Origin: Streptomyces ruber
GTDB lineage: Bacteria > Actinomycetota > Actinomycetes > Streptomycetales > Streptomycetaceae
Assembly: GCF_014648075.1 (NCBI RefSeq)
Contig: NZ_BMQK01000001.1
Location: 992,001-1,056,000 of the forward strand
Length of the DNA stretch: 64,000 bases
Direction: 5' to 3'
Below are positions 8,899 to 18,787 of the stretch, piece by piece. The position numbers were made by a program, and so were the translations under genes. Each line of letters starts with the position of its first letter. Position 1 is the stretch's first letter. A model generated the notes under the pieces. The model saw nothing but the letters and a program-made list of their open reading frames with translations, was not told the origin of the DNA and ran no database searches.

Positions 8899-11487
8899 AT
8901 GGACCCGACCAGCCCGGGATCCGACGAGTACGGCCACGAGGACGGCCGGGCGCCTCGCCCGCGCCCGCCACGCGAGGCCCTGACACCCGACTTCGGCCAG
9001 CACGCGCCGGCGCTCGCCCGCACCGTCCAGGTCGTCACGGGCGACTTCCTGCTCACCGTCAACCCCGTCGACGGCAGCGAGGTCGAGAACTGCCCGCCCG
9101 CGGAGCGCCCCGGCAGGCCCGGGAAGCACCCGGCCGCCGAGCGCACCGAACTCGACCGCGCCGCCCGGCCGCCCGCCCCCTCCGGCCCCGCCCGGCCCCG
9201 GATGCCGCTCCTCCAGCGCCACGAGGAGCGCGAGCGGCTGGTACGGCTCCTCGCCCGCGGCCGCTCCGTCCACCTCACCGGCCCCGCCGGCTCCGGCCGC
9301 ACCGCACTGCTCGACCTGGTCGCCGAGGACTGCGCCGGTCTCGCGCCCGACGGCGTCGTCCGGCTGACCGGTCATCGCCGCACCCCCGCCGACCTGCTGT
9401 ACGACCTGTTCGCCGCCGTGCACGCGGCGCCGCTCCACCGGCCCGGGCCGGACGAGCTCCTCGCGTACGTCCGTGAGATCGGCGCGGTCGTCGTCCTGGA
9501 CGACGTGGAGTTCGGCGGCGGCGCGCTCGACGAACTGCTCGACGCCACCCCCGAGTGCGCCTTCCTGATCGCCGCCACGCCCGACGTACCCGGGCCGTCC
9601 GCCGGCTCCTCCCTCGAAGAGGTGGTCCTCGGCGGGCTCGGCCGCGACGCGGGACTGCACCTCCTGGAGCGTGCCGTCGGCCGGGTGCTCACCGAGGACG
9701 AGACGACCTGGGCAGGCGACCTCTGGTTCGAGTCCGAGGGGCTGCCCCTGAGGTTCGTGCAGGCCGGGGCGCTGCTGCGGCAGCGGGACCGGCTGCGCGC
9801 CGACTCGGACGCCGTCGACGACCTCGGTGTCTTCGCGGAGGCACCGGACTCCCGGACGCCCGCGTCGTCCGAGCCGGGCGACGTGCCCCGGGACACGGGG
9901 GACGGTTACGCGCCCCTCCCGTCGCTCGCCGAGGCCGCCGCCCCCGCCGCGCTGCTCGCGTCCCGGCTGAGCGAGTCGGCGCGCGAGACGCTGCGGATCG
10001 CGGTCGCGCTCGGCGGCGAGGTGCCGCACCAGGCGCATCTGCCCGCGCTGGTGGGGGACACCCACGCGGACGCGGCCCTGGCGGAGCTGGTGAGCACCGC
10101 ACTCGTCACCCCGGTCGGCGCCCGGTACCGGCTCGCGGCCGGGGTGCTGGCCCAGCTGGAGGCCGCCGGGTACGCCGACGACGCCGAGGAGCGAGCCGTC
10201 TCCGTCGCCCAGCACTACTCCTGGTGGGCCGGGCACCCCTCGGTCACCCCCGAGCGGGTCACGGCCGAGGCGGACGCCGTCCTCGCCGCGCTGACCGTCC
10301 TCGTCCCGCTTGCGACGCCGCCGGGCGAGGGCGAGGAGAGCGCCGCCGTGCGGCTGGCCCGGCAGGCCGCGCCCGCGTTCGCCGCGGGCCTGGACTGGGG
10401 CGCCTGGGAGCGGGCGCTGCGCTCGGGCGCCGAGGCCTCCCGGCTCGCCGGCGAGGTGGGCGAGCAGGCCTACTTCCACCACGAGCTGGGCGTCCTGGCG
10501 CTGCTCTCCGGGCAGCTCGACCGGGCCCGCGCCGAACTGGAGACCTCCATCGGCCTGCGCGGCGCCCTCGCCGACAAGCGCGGCACGGTCGCGGGCCGAC
10601 GCGCCCTCGCCCTGGTCGCCGACCGCTCCGGGGCCACTCCGCCCGGCGGACGCACGGCCGCGGGGGAGGAGGTGCCGGACGCCCGGCACGAGGAGTCGGC
10701 CTCGCCGCCCGGCGGCGTCCCGGCCGCACCCGCCGCCGCGTCGTACCCCACGCCCCAGCCCCACGACCGGTCCCCGGCGGTGGTCGCACAGCGCACCGCT
10801 GCCTCCAAGGGAGGCATCGGCGGCCGTCTGGTCAGCGGCGCCCGGCGCAACCTGGTGGCCGCTGGCGCGGGCGCGCTGCTCGCCGCCGTGCTCGGCACCG
10901 TGGTGACCCTGGGCGCCACCTCCGACGGCGGTGGGAACGCCCCGTCCGAGCAGGTCGGCGTCGATCCGTCGGCCAGCCCCGGCTTCGAGGACGACAGCCT
11001 GGGCGCGGACCGTGCGAAGCAGGGCCCGAACGACGACCCGGGCACCGTGACCACGCCCACGGACCCGGGGCCCGACGGCACGCCGGGCACGGCGGACGAC
11101 CCCTCGCCGACCGGCAGCGCCGAACCGTCGGACGACCCGAGCGGCAGCCGGAAGCCGGACGACGACGAGCCCAGCGGCAGCGGGTCACCGTCGGGGGCTA
11201 CGCCCTCCAAGAGCCCGTCCACGCCCACGAAGCCCGGGACACCGCCGGGGGACACATCGGAGCCGGACCCGGACCCGGAGCCCACCGGCTCCACGAGCGA
11301 CCCGGTGACCCCGCCGGAGTCGACGACGCCCCCGGAGGAGACGGAGCAGCCGGAGGACCCGCCCCCGCCGGAGACGAGTACCTCGGCGAGCGGCACCGCC
11401 CCCGGCGCCCCGACGACCGAAAGCGGTCCGGCCGGCACCCCGGGGAGTACCGGCACCGGCTCGGCGGGCGACCCGGTGAACACCTGA
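8899..11487 (+). CDS. STAND-like P-loop ATPase with one membrane helix and a Pro/Ser/Thr-rich tail
   Basis: This is an 862-residue protein of unknown role. Residues 1-105 are Pro- and charge-rich. An AAA/STAND-type ATPase follows, with Walker A GPAGSGRT (about 128-135) and Walker B AVVVLDDVE (about 194-202), then a winged-helix-like and a helical region up to about residue 580. One membrane helix lies at about 650-675 (NLVAAGAGALLAAVLG). The final 190 residues are a low-complexity Pro/Ser/Thr/Gly/Asp tail. With the ATPase in the cytoplasm, the tail would be outside the cell. The ATG at 8899 follows GGGGGGCGAGAACCT. Neighbours give no functional clue. Similar proteins are common in Streptomyces next to nucS. 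Confidence 0.82.
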   Translation: MDPTSPGSDEYGHEDGRAPRPRPPREALTPDFGQHAPALARTVQVVTGDFLLTVNPVDGSEVENCPPAERPGRPGKHPAAERTELDRAARPPAPSGPARPRMPLLQRHEERERLVRLLARGRSVHLTGPAGSGRTALLDLVAEDCAGLAPDGVVRLTGHRRTPADLLYDLFAAVHAAPLHRPGPDELLAYVREIGAVVVLDDVEFGGGALDELLDATPECAFLIAATPDVPGPSAGSSLEEVVLGGLGRDAGLHLLERAVGRVLTEDETTWAGDLWFESEGLPLRFVQAGALLRQRDRLRADSDAVDDLGVFAEAPDSRTPASSEPGDVPRDTGDGYAPLPSLAEAAAPAALLASRLSESARETLRIAVALGGEVPHQAHLPALVGDTHADAALAELVSTALVTPVGARYRLAAGVLAQLEAAGYADDAEERAVSVAQHYSWWAGHPSVTPERVTAEADAVLAALTVLVPLATPPGEGEESAAVRLARQAAPAFAAGLDWGAWERALRSGAEASRLAGEVGEQAYFHHELGVLALLSGQLDRARAELETSIGLRGALADKRGTVAGRRALALVADRSGATPPGGRTAAGEEVPDARHEESASPPGGVPAAPAAASYPTPQPHDRSPAVVAQRTAASKGGIGGRLVSGARRNLVAAGAGALLAAVLGTVVTLGATSDGGGNAPSEQVGVDPSASPGFEDDSLGADRAKQGPNDDPGTVTTPTDPGPDGTPGTADDPSPTGSAEPSDDPSGSRKPDDDEPSGSGSPSGATPSKSPSTPTKPGTPPGDTSEPDPDPEPTGSTSDPVTPPESTTPPEETEQPEDPPPPETSTSASGTAPGAPTTESGPAGTPGSTGTGSAGDPVNT

Positions 11488-11587
11488 CGGTGCGGTTGCG
11501 GGGACGGATCCGTACCGGAGCGACGGAAGCGAGGCGAGGGCCGGGTCCCGATATCACGGACCCGGCCCCCGGCCGTAAGCGCACCGC

Positions 11588-12259
11588 TCAGAACAAGCGA
11601 AGTTTGTCGTCCTCGATGCCCCGCAGCGCGTCGTAGTCCAGAACCTGGCAGCCGATGCCGCGGTCGGTGGCCAGGACGCGGGCCTGGGGCTTGATCTCCT
11701 GGGCCGCGAAGATGCCGCGGACCGGGGCGAGACGGGGGTCGCGGTTCAGCAGTTCCAGGTAACGGGTGAGCTGTTCGACACCGTCGATCTCCCCGCGCCG
11801 CTTGATCTCGACGGCGACGGTCCGGCCCTCGGCGTCGCGGCACAGGATGTCGACGGGACCGATGGCCGTCATGTACTCGCGGCGGATGAGCGTGTAGCCC
11901 TCACCGAGGGTCTCGATGCGGTCGGCCAGCAGTTCCTGCAGATGGGCCTCCACCCCGTCCTTGATCAGACCGGGGTCGACGCCGAGCTCGTGCGAGGAGT
12001 CGTGCAGGACCTCCTCCATCGTGATGATGAGCTTCTCGCCCGCCTTGTTCACGACCGTCCAGACGCCCTCCTCGTCGCCGGAACCCTCCTTCAGCGTGCA
12101 GGGCGGCGACATCCAGTTGAGGGGTTTGTAGGCCCGGTCGTCCGCGTGGATCGAGACGCTGCCGTCCGCCTTCACCAGGATGAGACGGGGAGCCGAGGGA
12201 AGGTGGGCGGTGAGCCGGCCGGCGTAGTCGACGGAGCACCGGGCAATGACGAGACGCAT
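11588..12259 (-). CDS. nucS: Mismatch-specific endonuclease NucS (EndoMS)
   Basis: This 223-residue NucS cleaves mismatched DNA and starts the non-canonical mismatch repair that replaces MutS/MutL in actinobacteria. Residues 1-110 are the DNA-binding and dimerisation domain with the conserved LNWMSPPC segment (Trp-49). The C-terminal RecB-like nuclease domain has Asp-137 (GPVDILCRD), Glu-151 and Lys-153 ([12 protein letters not shown]). The protein ends DDKLRLF, which fits the C-terminal sliding-clamp-binding motif described for bacterial NucS. It is full length and all catalytic residues are present. It converges on the STAND-like ATPase gene, with 100 bases between the stops, and diverges from the 12569 gene. 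Confidence 0.95.
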   Translation of the reverse strand: MRLVIARCSVDYAGRLTAHLPSAPRLILVKADGSVSIHADDRAYKPLNWMSPPCTLKEGSGDEEGVWTVVNKAGEKLIITMEEVLHDSSHELGVDPGLIKDGVEAHLQELLADRIETLGEGYTLIRREYMTAIGPVDILCRDAEGRTVAVEIKRRGEIDGVEQLTRYLELLNRDPRLAPVRGIFAAQEIKPQARVLATDRGIGCQVLDYDALRGIEDDKLRLF

Positions 12260-12568
12260 GGTCGGAAACGCTACTCGACACCCCTCGGCGGACGCGATTC
12301 GCCCACCTCATCACGGCTGTGAGCGCCCACCGGCCCGGTACGCGCCGTTCCGCGCCGCGCGCACGCTGCCAATTGTCACGTGCCGTAGGCAACTCTGATC
12401 ATTAATGGCTGATTGTGACTATCGGAGCGCCTTCCTCCTGGTGCGGTCACCCCGCTGTGCCTACGGTGGAAACAGGAGGTCGCGATCCATGCACACAGAG
12501 TGGTCACTTCGCGGACTCCTTCCCTGTCCGTCAGCCCCCGTTCCCGCGGGGGTTCGAGAGGAGAACCC
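12260..12568. promoter_or_regulatory. Divergent region with an AT-rich promoter candidate
   Basis: This 309-base region lies between nucS and the 12569 gene. On the plus strand, TTGTCA (12373-12378), 17 nt and TGATCA (12396-12401) lie in the most AT-rich patch here. An AGGAGG at about 12475 precedes an ATG at 12489 that opens a 63-codon frame overlapping the main gene; its third positions are not GC-rich, so I do not call it. A CCCCG/CGGGG hairpin (about 12536-12554) lies just upstream of the real ribosome site. Confidence 0.5.
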
Positions 12569-12961
12569 ATGTCGCTCGACGTCTCACCGGCCCTACTCGA
12601 ACAGGCCGAGCGAGGCGAGGTCGACGAAGCGGCCTTCGTCGACTGCGTCCGGACCTCCCTGCCCTTTGCATGGGAGATGATCAGCTCCCTGGTGGCCCAG
12701 CTGAAGGTGGACGGCGGAGACTTCGCCGACAACCAGACGCCGCCGCCGGACGAGCAGGCACGTGGCCAGCTGCTGCGTGCGCTCGCGAGTGACGCGATAC
12801 GCGGCGCGCTGCAGCGGCACTTCGGTGTGCGGCTGGCCTTCCAGAACTGCCACCGGGTGGCGGTCTTCCCGCTGGACTCCGCGGTGGACGACACGCTGGC
12901 ACGCTTCACCTCGGTCCGCAACCAGCTGCTGAACCAGTCCCCGGAGCTCCGGGACTGCTGA
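12569..12961 (+). CDS. Conserved small protein of unknown function
   Basis: This 130-residue soluble protein is probably conserved in Streptomyces; I cannot name its function. The ATG at 12569 has GAGAGGAGAA upstream. The longer frame from 12500 would add a Ser/Arg-rich stretch with no ribosome site. The sequence is acidic at the N-terminus (ALLEQAERGEVDEAAFVDCVRTSLPFAW). It has helices containing WEMISSLVAQL and a C-terminal segment with VRLAFQNCHRVAVFPLDSAVDD. There are no membrane segments and no known catalytic motif. It stands alone between nucS (divergent) and the luciferase-like gene (convergent), with a hairpin-rich region after it. Confidence 0.8.
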   Translation: MSLDVSPALLEQAERGEVDEAAFVDCVRTSLPFAWEMISSLVAQLKVDGGDFADNQTPPPDEQARGQLLRALASDAIRGALQRHFGVRLAFQNCHRVAVFPLDSAVDDTLARFTSVRNQLLNQSPELRDC

Positions 12962-13035
12962 GCGCAGCCCTCGGCACCCTGACTTGTCGTCCCGTACGCG
13001 GGAGGTGCTCAGGTACTGGGGCGGCAAGTCCCCGT

Positions 13036-13062
13036 CGTGCCGCGGTCCCCGACCGCGGCACG
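13036..13062. terminator. Hairpin between convergent genes
   Basis: A perfect 12-bp stem (CGTGCCGCGGTC and its complement) encloses a 3-nt loop, between the convergent genes ending at 12961 and 13172. More self-complementary segments follow to about 13120, including GCCCGGC/GCCGGGC arms around repeated CACCGGTG. There is no T-run. It is probably a bidirectional terminator. Confidence 0.65.
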
Positions 13063-13171
13063 GGTCCGCGGCCCGGCCGCACCGGTGCCACCGGTGCCGG
13101 GCCGGTCGGGGACCCGTCGTACAAGTCCGCGGCTCGGCCGCATCCGGGCGGCCGGGCCGTGGTCCGGCCGC

Positions 13172-14200
13172 TCAGCGCAGCTGGGGGAGGACCTCGGAGC
13201 CGATCCGCCGTACGTTCTCCTCGGTGCAGTACAGGTCGCCGGAGCCCTCGACGAGCAGCGCGAAGCGCGAGATGCCCGTCCGCTCGGCGGTCGCCGCCAG
13301 CCGGTCGGCGCACAGCCGGGGCGAACCCACCGGGTGCAGATCGCAGAGCAGTTCGGTGTACGTCCGCGGATCCCGCATCGCGCGGGCACGGCCGTCCACC
13401 GTCACATGCGCGGCCAGTCCCTGCCGCAGCCATCCCGGCATCGCCTTGGTGAGCACCTCGACGGCGTCCGTCCTCCGGTCCGCGACCTGGCAGACCCCGG
13501 CGGAGACGTGCGCGGCACCGGTGATCTCGTCCGCCGTACGGCCCGCCGCGCGTGCGTACCGCTGCCACAGCGCGACCATCTCCGCCTTCTCCTCGTCTCC
13601 GACGTGCATGCCGAGCAGCATGGGCAGCCCGCGCTCGGCCGCGAGCCGGACGGTCGCGGGAGAGGTGCACGCGACGACGACCTCGGGACCCGGGGCACCG
13701 TGCAGGGAGTCGGCCGGCATCGGGACGACCGGGACCTCGCGGAAGGAGAACCGTTCCCCCGAAGCCCCGACCGACGGTTCGCGCAGCCAGCGCACCAGCA
13801 GATCGAGTGATTCGGGGAACCCCGTCTCGAACGCCTCGACGCCCGTACCGAACACCTCGAGATCCACCCACGGCCCGCCGCGGCCCACGCCGAGCGAGAA
13901 CCTGCCGCCCGACGTCACGTGCAGCAGCGCCGCCTGCTCGCCGAGGGCCACGGGGTGGACGGTGGGGAGCACGCTGACCGCGGTGCCGATCCGGATCCGG
14001 CGGGTGCGGCCGAGGAGTAACGCGGCCAGGGTGATCGCCGACGGGCAGGTCCCGTAGGGGACGAAGTGGTGCTCGGCCAGCCAGACCGAGTCCAGACCCG
14101 CTTCCTCCGCCGCCACGGCCGTCCGCACGGCGCGGTGCAGCGCCTCCCCCTGACCCTGGCCCGGGAACTGGGCCGCGATGACAAAACTTCCAACACGCAT
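13172..14200 (-). CDS. Luciferase-like (LLM class) flavin/F420 oxidoreductase with a TTA codon
   Basis: This 342-residue TIM-barrel oxidoreductase belongs to the bacterial luciferase-like superfamily, which uses FMN or F420. Typical segments are AAEEAGLDSVWLAEHHF (about 30-46), RIRIGTAVSVLPTVHPVALGEQAALL, SGGRFSLGVGRG and the C-terminal barrel strand around FALLVEGSGDLY. The substrate is unknown. The ATG at 14200 follows AGGAAA. Codon 61 is TTA (14020-14018, in frame), the only TTA found by eye in the window's genes. TTA codons in Streptomyces need the bldA tRNA, so translation is probably restricted to late growth. It is transcribed alone, convergent with the 12569 gene. Confidence 0.87.
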   Translation of the reverse strand: MRVGSFVIAAQFPGQGQGEALHRAVRTAVAAEEAGLDSVWLAEHHFVPYGTCPSAITLAALLLGRTRRIRIGTAVSVLPTVHPVALGEQAALLHVTSGGRFSLGVGRGGPWVDLEVFGTGVEAFETGFPESLDLLVRWLREPSVGASGERFSFREVPVVPMPADSLHGAPGPEVVVACTSPATVRLAAERGLPMLLGMHVGDEEKAEMVALWQRYARAAGRTADEITGAAHVSAGVCQVADRRTDAVEVLTKAMPGWLRQGLAAHVTVDGRARAMRDPRTYTELLCDLHPVGSPRLCADRLAATAERTGISRFALLVEGSGDLYCTEENVRRIGSEVLPQLR

Positions 14201-14420
14201 GGTATTTCCTGCTTTCTCGGCTCCGACGCGGAGCTCCCCCACTGGCATAACCGTCTGACACGTGCCTGAGACACGGCGGGCTACGGGTTTTGCGGATTGT
14301 CCGCCGAATGTGCTCGTCAGAGGGGGATGTGTGCCGGTTCGTCGGGGGGCACCCGCCCGCGCGCGGCCCGCGTAGGCTGGAGGAGATCCATGCTCCCCGT
14401 GCAGCCCCGTGAGGTGTTCT

Positions 14421-14753
14421 GTGTCCCCGCGTCGTAACCGACCCAAGGGTGCCGACTCGTCCGGCCGGAGCGCCGACGCGGACCGGGCCGACCGCTACGG
14501 CGGCTGGCAGTCCACCGAGGACTGGCGGGGCGAGGAGTGGAGCGTCCGGCACGTCGCGGGCGCGAGCGCCGTGGGCAAGACCTACCGCTGCCCGGGCTGC
14601 GACCAGATGATCCCCTCGGCGGTGCCGCACGTGGTCGCCTGGCCCGAGTACGCGGGCGTCGACGACCGCCGCCACTGGCACAAGGCCTGCTGGAACGCGC
14701 GGGACCGCCGCACCTCCCCGGTGCAGCGGTCCCGTAACGCCCCGCGTTACTAG
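14421..14753 (+). CDS. Small zinc-ribbon-like protein
   Basis: This basic protein of about 110 residues is conserved in Streptomyces, where it is often labelled an ATP/GTP-binding protein without evidence. I see no P-loop. What can be seen is a CPGC pair (YRCPGCDQMIP) followed about 35 residues later by HWHKAC, a plausible Cys/His zinc site. The N-terminal 30 residues are Arg/Ser-rich and probably disordered. GTG at 14421 is preferred (GAGG six bases before it) over the GTG at 14409. It diverges from the luciferase-like gene and converges on the ABC permease, 16 bases between stops. Confidence 0.75.
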   Translation: MSPRRNRPKGADSSGRSADADRADRYGGWQSTEDWRGEEWSVRHVAGASAVGKTYRCPGCDQMIPSAVPHVVAWPEYAGVDDRRHWHKACWNARDRRTSPVQRSRNAPRY

Positions 14754-14769
14754 CCGTGGCCGCGGACGG

Positions 14770-15656
14770 TCACACGTCCCTGCGGTCCAGCAGCGCGAAC
14801 GCGCCGGCGATCGCCGCGGCGGTGATGACGGCGAGGACGGCGAGCTGACGGCCGCCCCCGTCGCCGCCCACGTCGAAGACGGCGGCGAGGGAGTTGATGG
14901 CGTTGTACTCCAGCACCTTCTCGGCGACCGGGCGCAGGCTCTCGGAGATCAGCAGGAACGCGGGCAGGATCGCGGGGACCAGCACCACGCCGAGCATCGT
15001 GGTGATCGCGCCCGCCGAGTGCCGCAGCATCGAGCCCACCGCGAGCGCGAGGACACCGAGCAGCGAGACGTACAGGGCGCCGATGACGACCGTGCCGCCC
15101 CACGGCGCGCCGCCCGCCCCGCTGTGCAGACCCGCCGAGAACAGGCCGACCACGCCGATCGCGAGGGCCGAGACGACGAACGCCACCGCGAAGAAGATGA
15201 TGAGCTTGGCGGCGAGCACCCGGTGGCGCTGCGGCGAGGCCGTGAACGTCGTACGGATCATCCCCGTGCCGTACTCCGACGAGACCACCAGCACGCCCAG
15301 CGTGATCAGGCAGATCTGCCCGAGGATCAGGCCGAAGAGGGCGGGGATGGTGTACGGGGTGTCGCGGTAGTCGAGGTCGGTCGTCTGCAGGGCGACCAGG
15401 AACCCGATGCCGACCACCAGGAGCAGGAAGACGCCGAGCGTCCACATCGTGGAGCGGACCGAGCGGATCTTCGTCCACTCGGAGGCGATCGCGTGCCCGA
15501 GGTGGGTGCGCACGACGGGGATGGGCGAGGTGTACGAGGACGGGCCGGGCGCCGGCTGCCAGTGGGGCGCGGGCTGCTGCGGCGCGTGCTGCGGTGCGGG
15601 CGGCTGGGGCGCGTGCTGCGGTGCGGGCGGCTGGGGCGCGGAGGGCTGGGGCGTGC

Positions 15657-15660
<4 letters not shown>
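14770..15660 (-). CDS. ABC-2 type permease with a Pro/Gln-rich N-terminal tail
   Basis: This 296-residue membrane subunit belongs to an ABC-2 exporter. About residues 1-45 are a repetitive Pro/Gln/Ala/His tail, partly encoded by a 27-bp tandem repeat (15584-15637). Then comes the family signature ASEWTKIRSVRSTMWTL, six membrane segments, SSEYGTGMIRTTFTASPQR between them and a C-terminal LLDRRDV. The ATG at 15660 overlaps the ATPase stop (15657-15660), so the two are translationally coupled. Permeases of this type usually export antibiotics, lipids or peptides; the substrate is unknown. A second, tail-less cassette lies next to it at 16968-18703. Confidence 0.88.
15584..15637 (-). repeat. 27-bp tandem repeat, two perfect copies
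   Basis: Two identical 27-bp units at 15584-15610 and 15611-15637 lie inside the permease gene. They encode the doubled QPPAPQHAP tail. The unit length keeps the reading frame, so copy-number change would alter only tail length. Confidence 0.9.
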
Positions 15661-16856
<1,196 letters not shown>

Positions 16857-16967
16857 TCTCCGCACCCATCGAAAGGATCGGGACGCCGGGTCGTACGCCC
16901 CCGTAAGGATTAGGAGCTTATCCGGCCGCTGACGGTTCCCACCAAGGCTCAGCCGCCCCCCTCGCCA

Positions 16968-17738
16968 CTAGGCGTCGCGCCGCCGCAGCAGCACGTACCC
17001 GCCCACCAGCGCCGCGAGGACCCACAGCGCCATGATGCCCAGCCCGCCCCACGGGCCGTACGGGGTGTCGTCGCCGGCCGGCGGAACCACCTGCATGATT
17101 CTGCGGCCGGCCTGGTCGGGCAGGAAGCGGCCGACCTTCTCCGTCGCCGGGACGTTGCCCAGGACGCCGGAGATGAGGAAGAAGAACGGCATGAGGGTGC
17201 CGAGCGACAGCATCGGGAAGCGCAGCATCGCGGCGACGCCCATCGAGAACACCGCGATGAGCGTCATGTAGAGCCCGCCGCCGATCACCGCGCGCAGCAC
17301 ACCGGGCTCGCCGATCGACGTGCCGTGCTCGTCGAGCATCGCCTGGCCCAGGAAGAACGCGGCGAAGGCGGTGGCGAGCGAGACGAGCAGGGCGAGCGCC
17401 GTGGCCGGCGCGATCTTGCCGAGGAGGAAGGTGCCGCGCCGCGGCACGGCTGCCAGCGAGGTGCGGATCATGCCGGTGCTGTACTCGTTCGACACCACGA
17501 GCACGCCGAAGACGATCATCGCCAGCTGGCCGAGGCTCATACCGGCGAAGCTGATCAGCGTCGGGTCGAAGGAGAGGCGGTCCGCGGGTCCCAGCCGGCC
17601 GAACTCCCGGTCCGTCAGCGCGGAGATCAGCATGCCGAGGGCGACGGTGACGACCACGGCGAGCGAGAGCGTCCACACCGTGGACGCCACCGAGCGGATC
17701 TTCGTCCACTCGGAGCGGACGACCTGTACCACCGTCAT
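16968..17738 (-). CDS. ABC-2 type permease, second cassette
   Basis: This 256-residue permease has the same signature as its neighbour (RSEWTKIRSVASTVWTL, then VSNEYSTGMIRTSLAAVPRR), six predicted membrane helices and a C-terminal LLRRRDA. It lacks the Pro/Gln-rich N-terminal tail of the 14770-15660 permease. The ATG at 17738 lies two bases after the ATPase stop, with AAGGGG inside the end of the ATPase gene as ribosome site, so the two are surely co-transcribed. The two cassettes look like an ancient tandem duplication. The substrate is unknown. Confidence 0.88.
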   Translation of the reverse strand: MTVVQVVRSEWTKIRSVASTVWTLSLAVVVTVALGMLISALTDREFGRLGPADRLSFDPTLISFAGMSLGQLAMIVFGVLVVSNEYSTGMIRTSLAAVPRRGTFLLGKIAPATALALLVSLATAFAAFFLGQAMLDEHGTSIGEPGVLRAVIGGGLYMTLIAVFSMGVAAMLRFPMLSLGTLMPFFFLISGVLGNVPATEKVGRFLPDQAGRRIMQVVPPAGDDTPYGPWGGLGIMALWVLAALVGGYVLLRRRDA

Positions 17739-17740
17739 GG

Positions 17741-18703
17741 TCAGGACCCCTTCCGCCAGCCGGCGCCCCACTGCCCGGACGGCGGGGACGACGCCGGGCC
17801 GGTGTGCGCGTGGTACTCCACGGACTCGGCCGTCAGCCGCATGAACGCCTCCTCCAGCGAGGCCTGCCGCGGGCTCAGCTCGTGCAGCACGATCCCGTGC
17901 CGCGCGGCCAGTTCGCCCAGGTGCTCCGGCCGTACGCCGTCCACCTCCAGCGCGCCGTCGTCCGCGCCGGCCGGGGTGATGCCCTCCGTGCGCAGTGCGT
18001 CGAGCAACTGCTCGCGCTGCGGTGTGCGCACCCGCACGTACGACCGGCTGTTGCGCCGGATGAAGTCCGCCATCGAGGTGTCCGCGAGCAGCCGTCCCTG
18101 CCCGATCACGACCAGGTGCTCCGCGGTCACCGCCATCTCGCTCATCAGGTGCGAGGAGACGAAGACCGTACGGCCCTCGGCGGCCAGGGTCTGCATCAGC
18201 GTGCGGATCCAGTGGATGCCCTCCGGGTCGAGCCCGTTGACCGGCTCGTCGAACATCAGGATCCGCGGGTCGCCGAGCAGCGCGCCCGCGATACCGAGCC
18301 GCTGGCCCATGCCGAGCGAGAAGTTCTTGGCCTTCCTGCGGGCCACCGCCTTCAGACCCACCGTGTCGAGGACCTCGCCCACCCGGCTCGCCGGGATGCC
18401 GTTGCTCTGGGCGAGGCACAGCAGATGGTGGTACGCGCTCCGCCCGCCGTGCACGGCCTTCGCGTCCAGCAGGGCGCCGATGTACGTCAGCGGGTCCTCG
18501 AGCCGGTCGTAGCGCGTGCCGTCGATGCGCACGTCGCCCGTGGTCGGCCGGTCCAGGCCGAGGATCATCCGCATGGTGGTCGACTTGCCGGCGCCGTTCG
18601 GCCCGAGGAATCCGGTCACGAGGCCCGGCCGGACGGTGAAGGTGAGGTTGTTGACCGCCACCTTCTCGCCGTACCGCTTGGTCAGCCCCTCGATCTCGAT
18701 CAT
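17741..18703 (-). CDS. ABC transporter ATPase, second cassette
   Basis: This 320-residue ATPase has Walker A GPNGAGKST, signature NFSLGMGQRLGIA, Walker B ILMFDEP and H-loop SSHLMSEM. It has the normal family length, unlike the extended paralogue at 15657-16856, with which it shares most of the ATPase core (for example GALLDAKAVHGGRSA in both). I chose ATG at 18703 because the family begins MIEIEGLTKRYG; GTG at 18712 is possible. Neither has a strong ribosome site. It drives the permease at 16968-17738. The 84 bases to filP contain no clear terminator. Confidence 0.88.
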   Translation of the reverse strand: MIEIEGLTKRYGEKVAVNNLTFTVRPGLVTGFLGPNGAGKSTTMRMILGLDRPTTGDVRIDGTRYDRLEDPLTYIGALLDAKAVHGGRSAYHHLLCLAQSNGIPASRVGEVLDTVGLKAVARRKAKNFSLGMGQRLGIAGALLGDPRILMFDEPVNGLDPEGIHWIRTLMQTLAAEGRTVFVSSHLMSEMAVTAEHLVVIGQGRLLADTSMADFIRRNSRSYVRVRTPQREQLLDALRTEGITPAGADDGALEVDGVRPEHLGELAARHGIVLHELSPRQASLEEAFMRLTAESVEYHAHTGPASSPPSGQWGAGWRKGS

Positions 18704-18787
18704 GCGTTTCACGCTAGGACGCGACGGAGCCCCCTGCCACTCCAGGTGGACAGGAGGCTCCGTGCCGCAGGGGGAGACCCCCGGGTG

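Noticed and set aside
8767-10764. 665-codon minus-strand frame opposite the STAND-like ATPase
   Set aside because: It is a Gly/Arg/Val-rich shadow without motifs.
12489-12680. 63-codon upstream frame with an AGGAGG before its ATG
   Set aside because: Its codons lack the GC-rich third position and it overlaps the real gene in another frame. It may be a regulatory mini-frame, but evidence is too thin.
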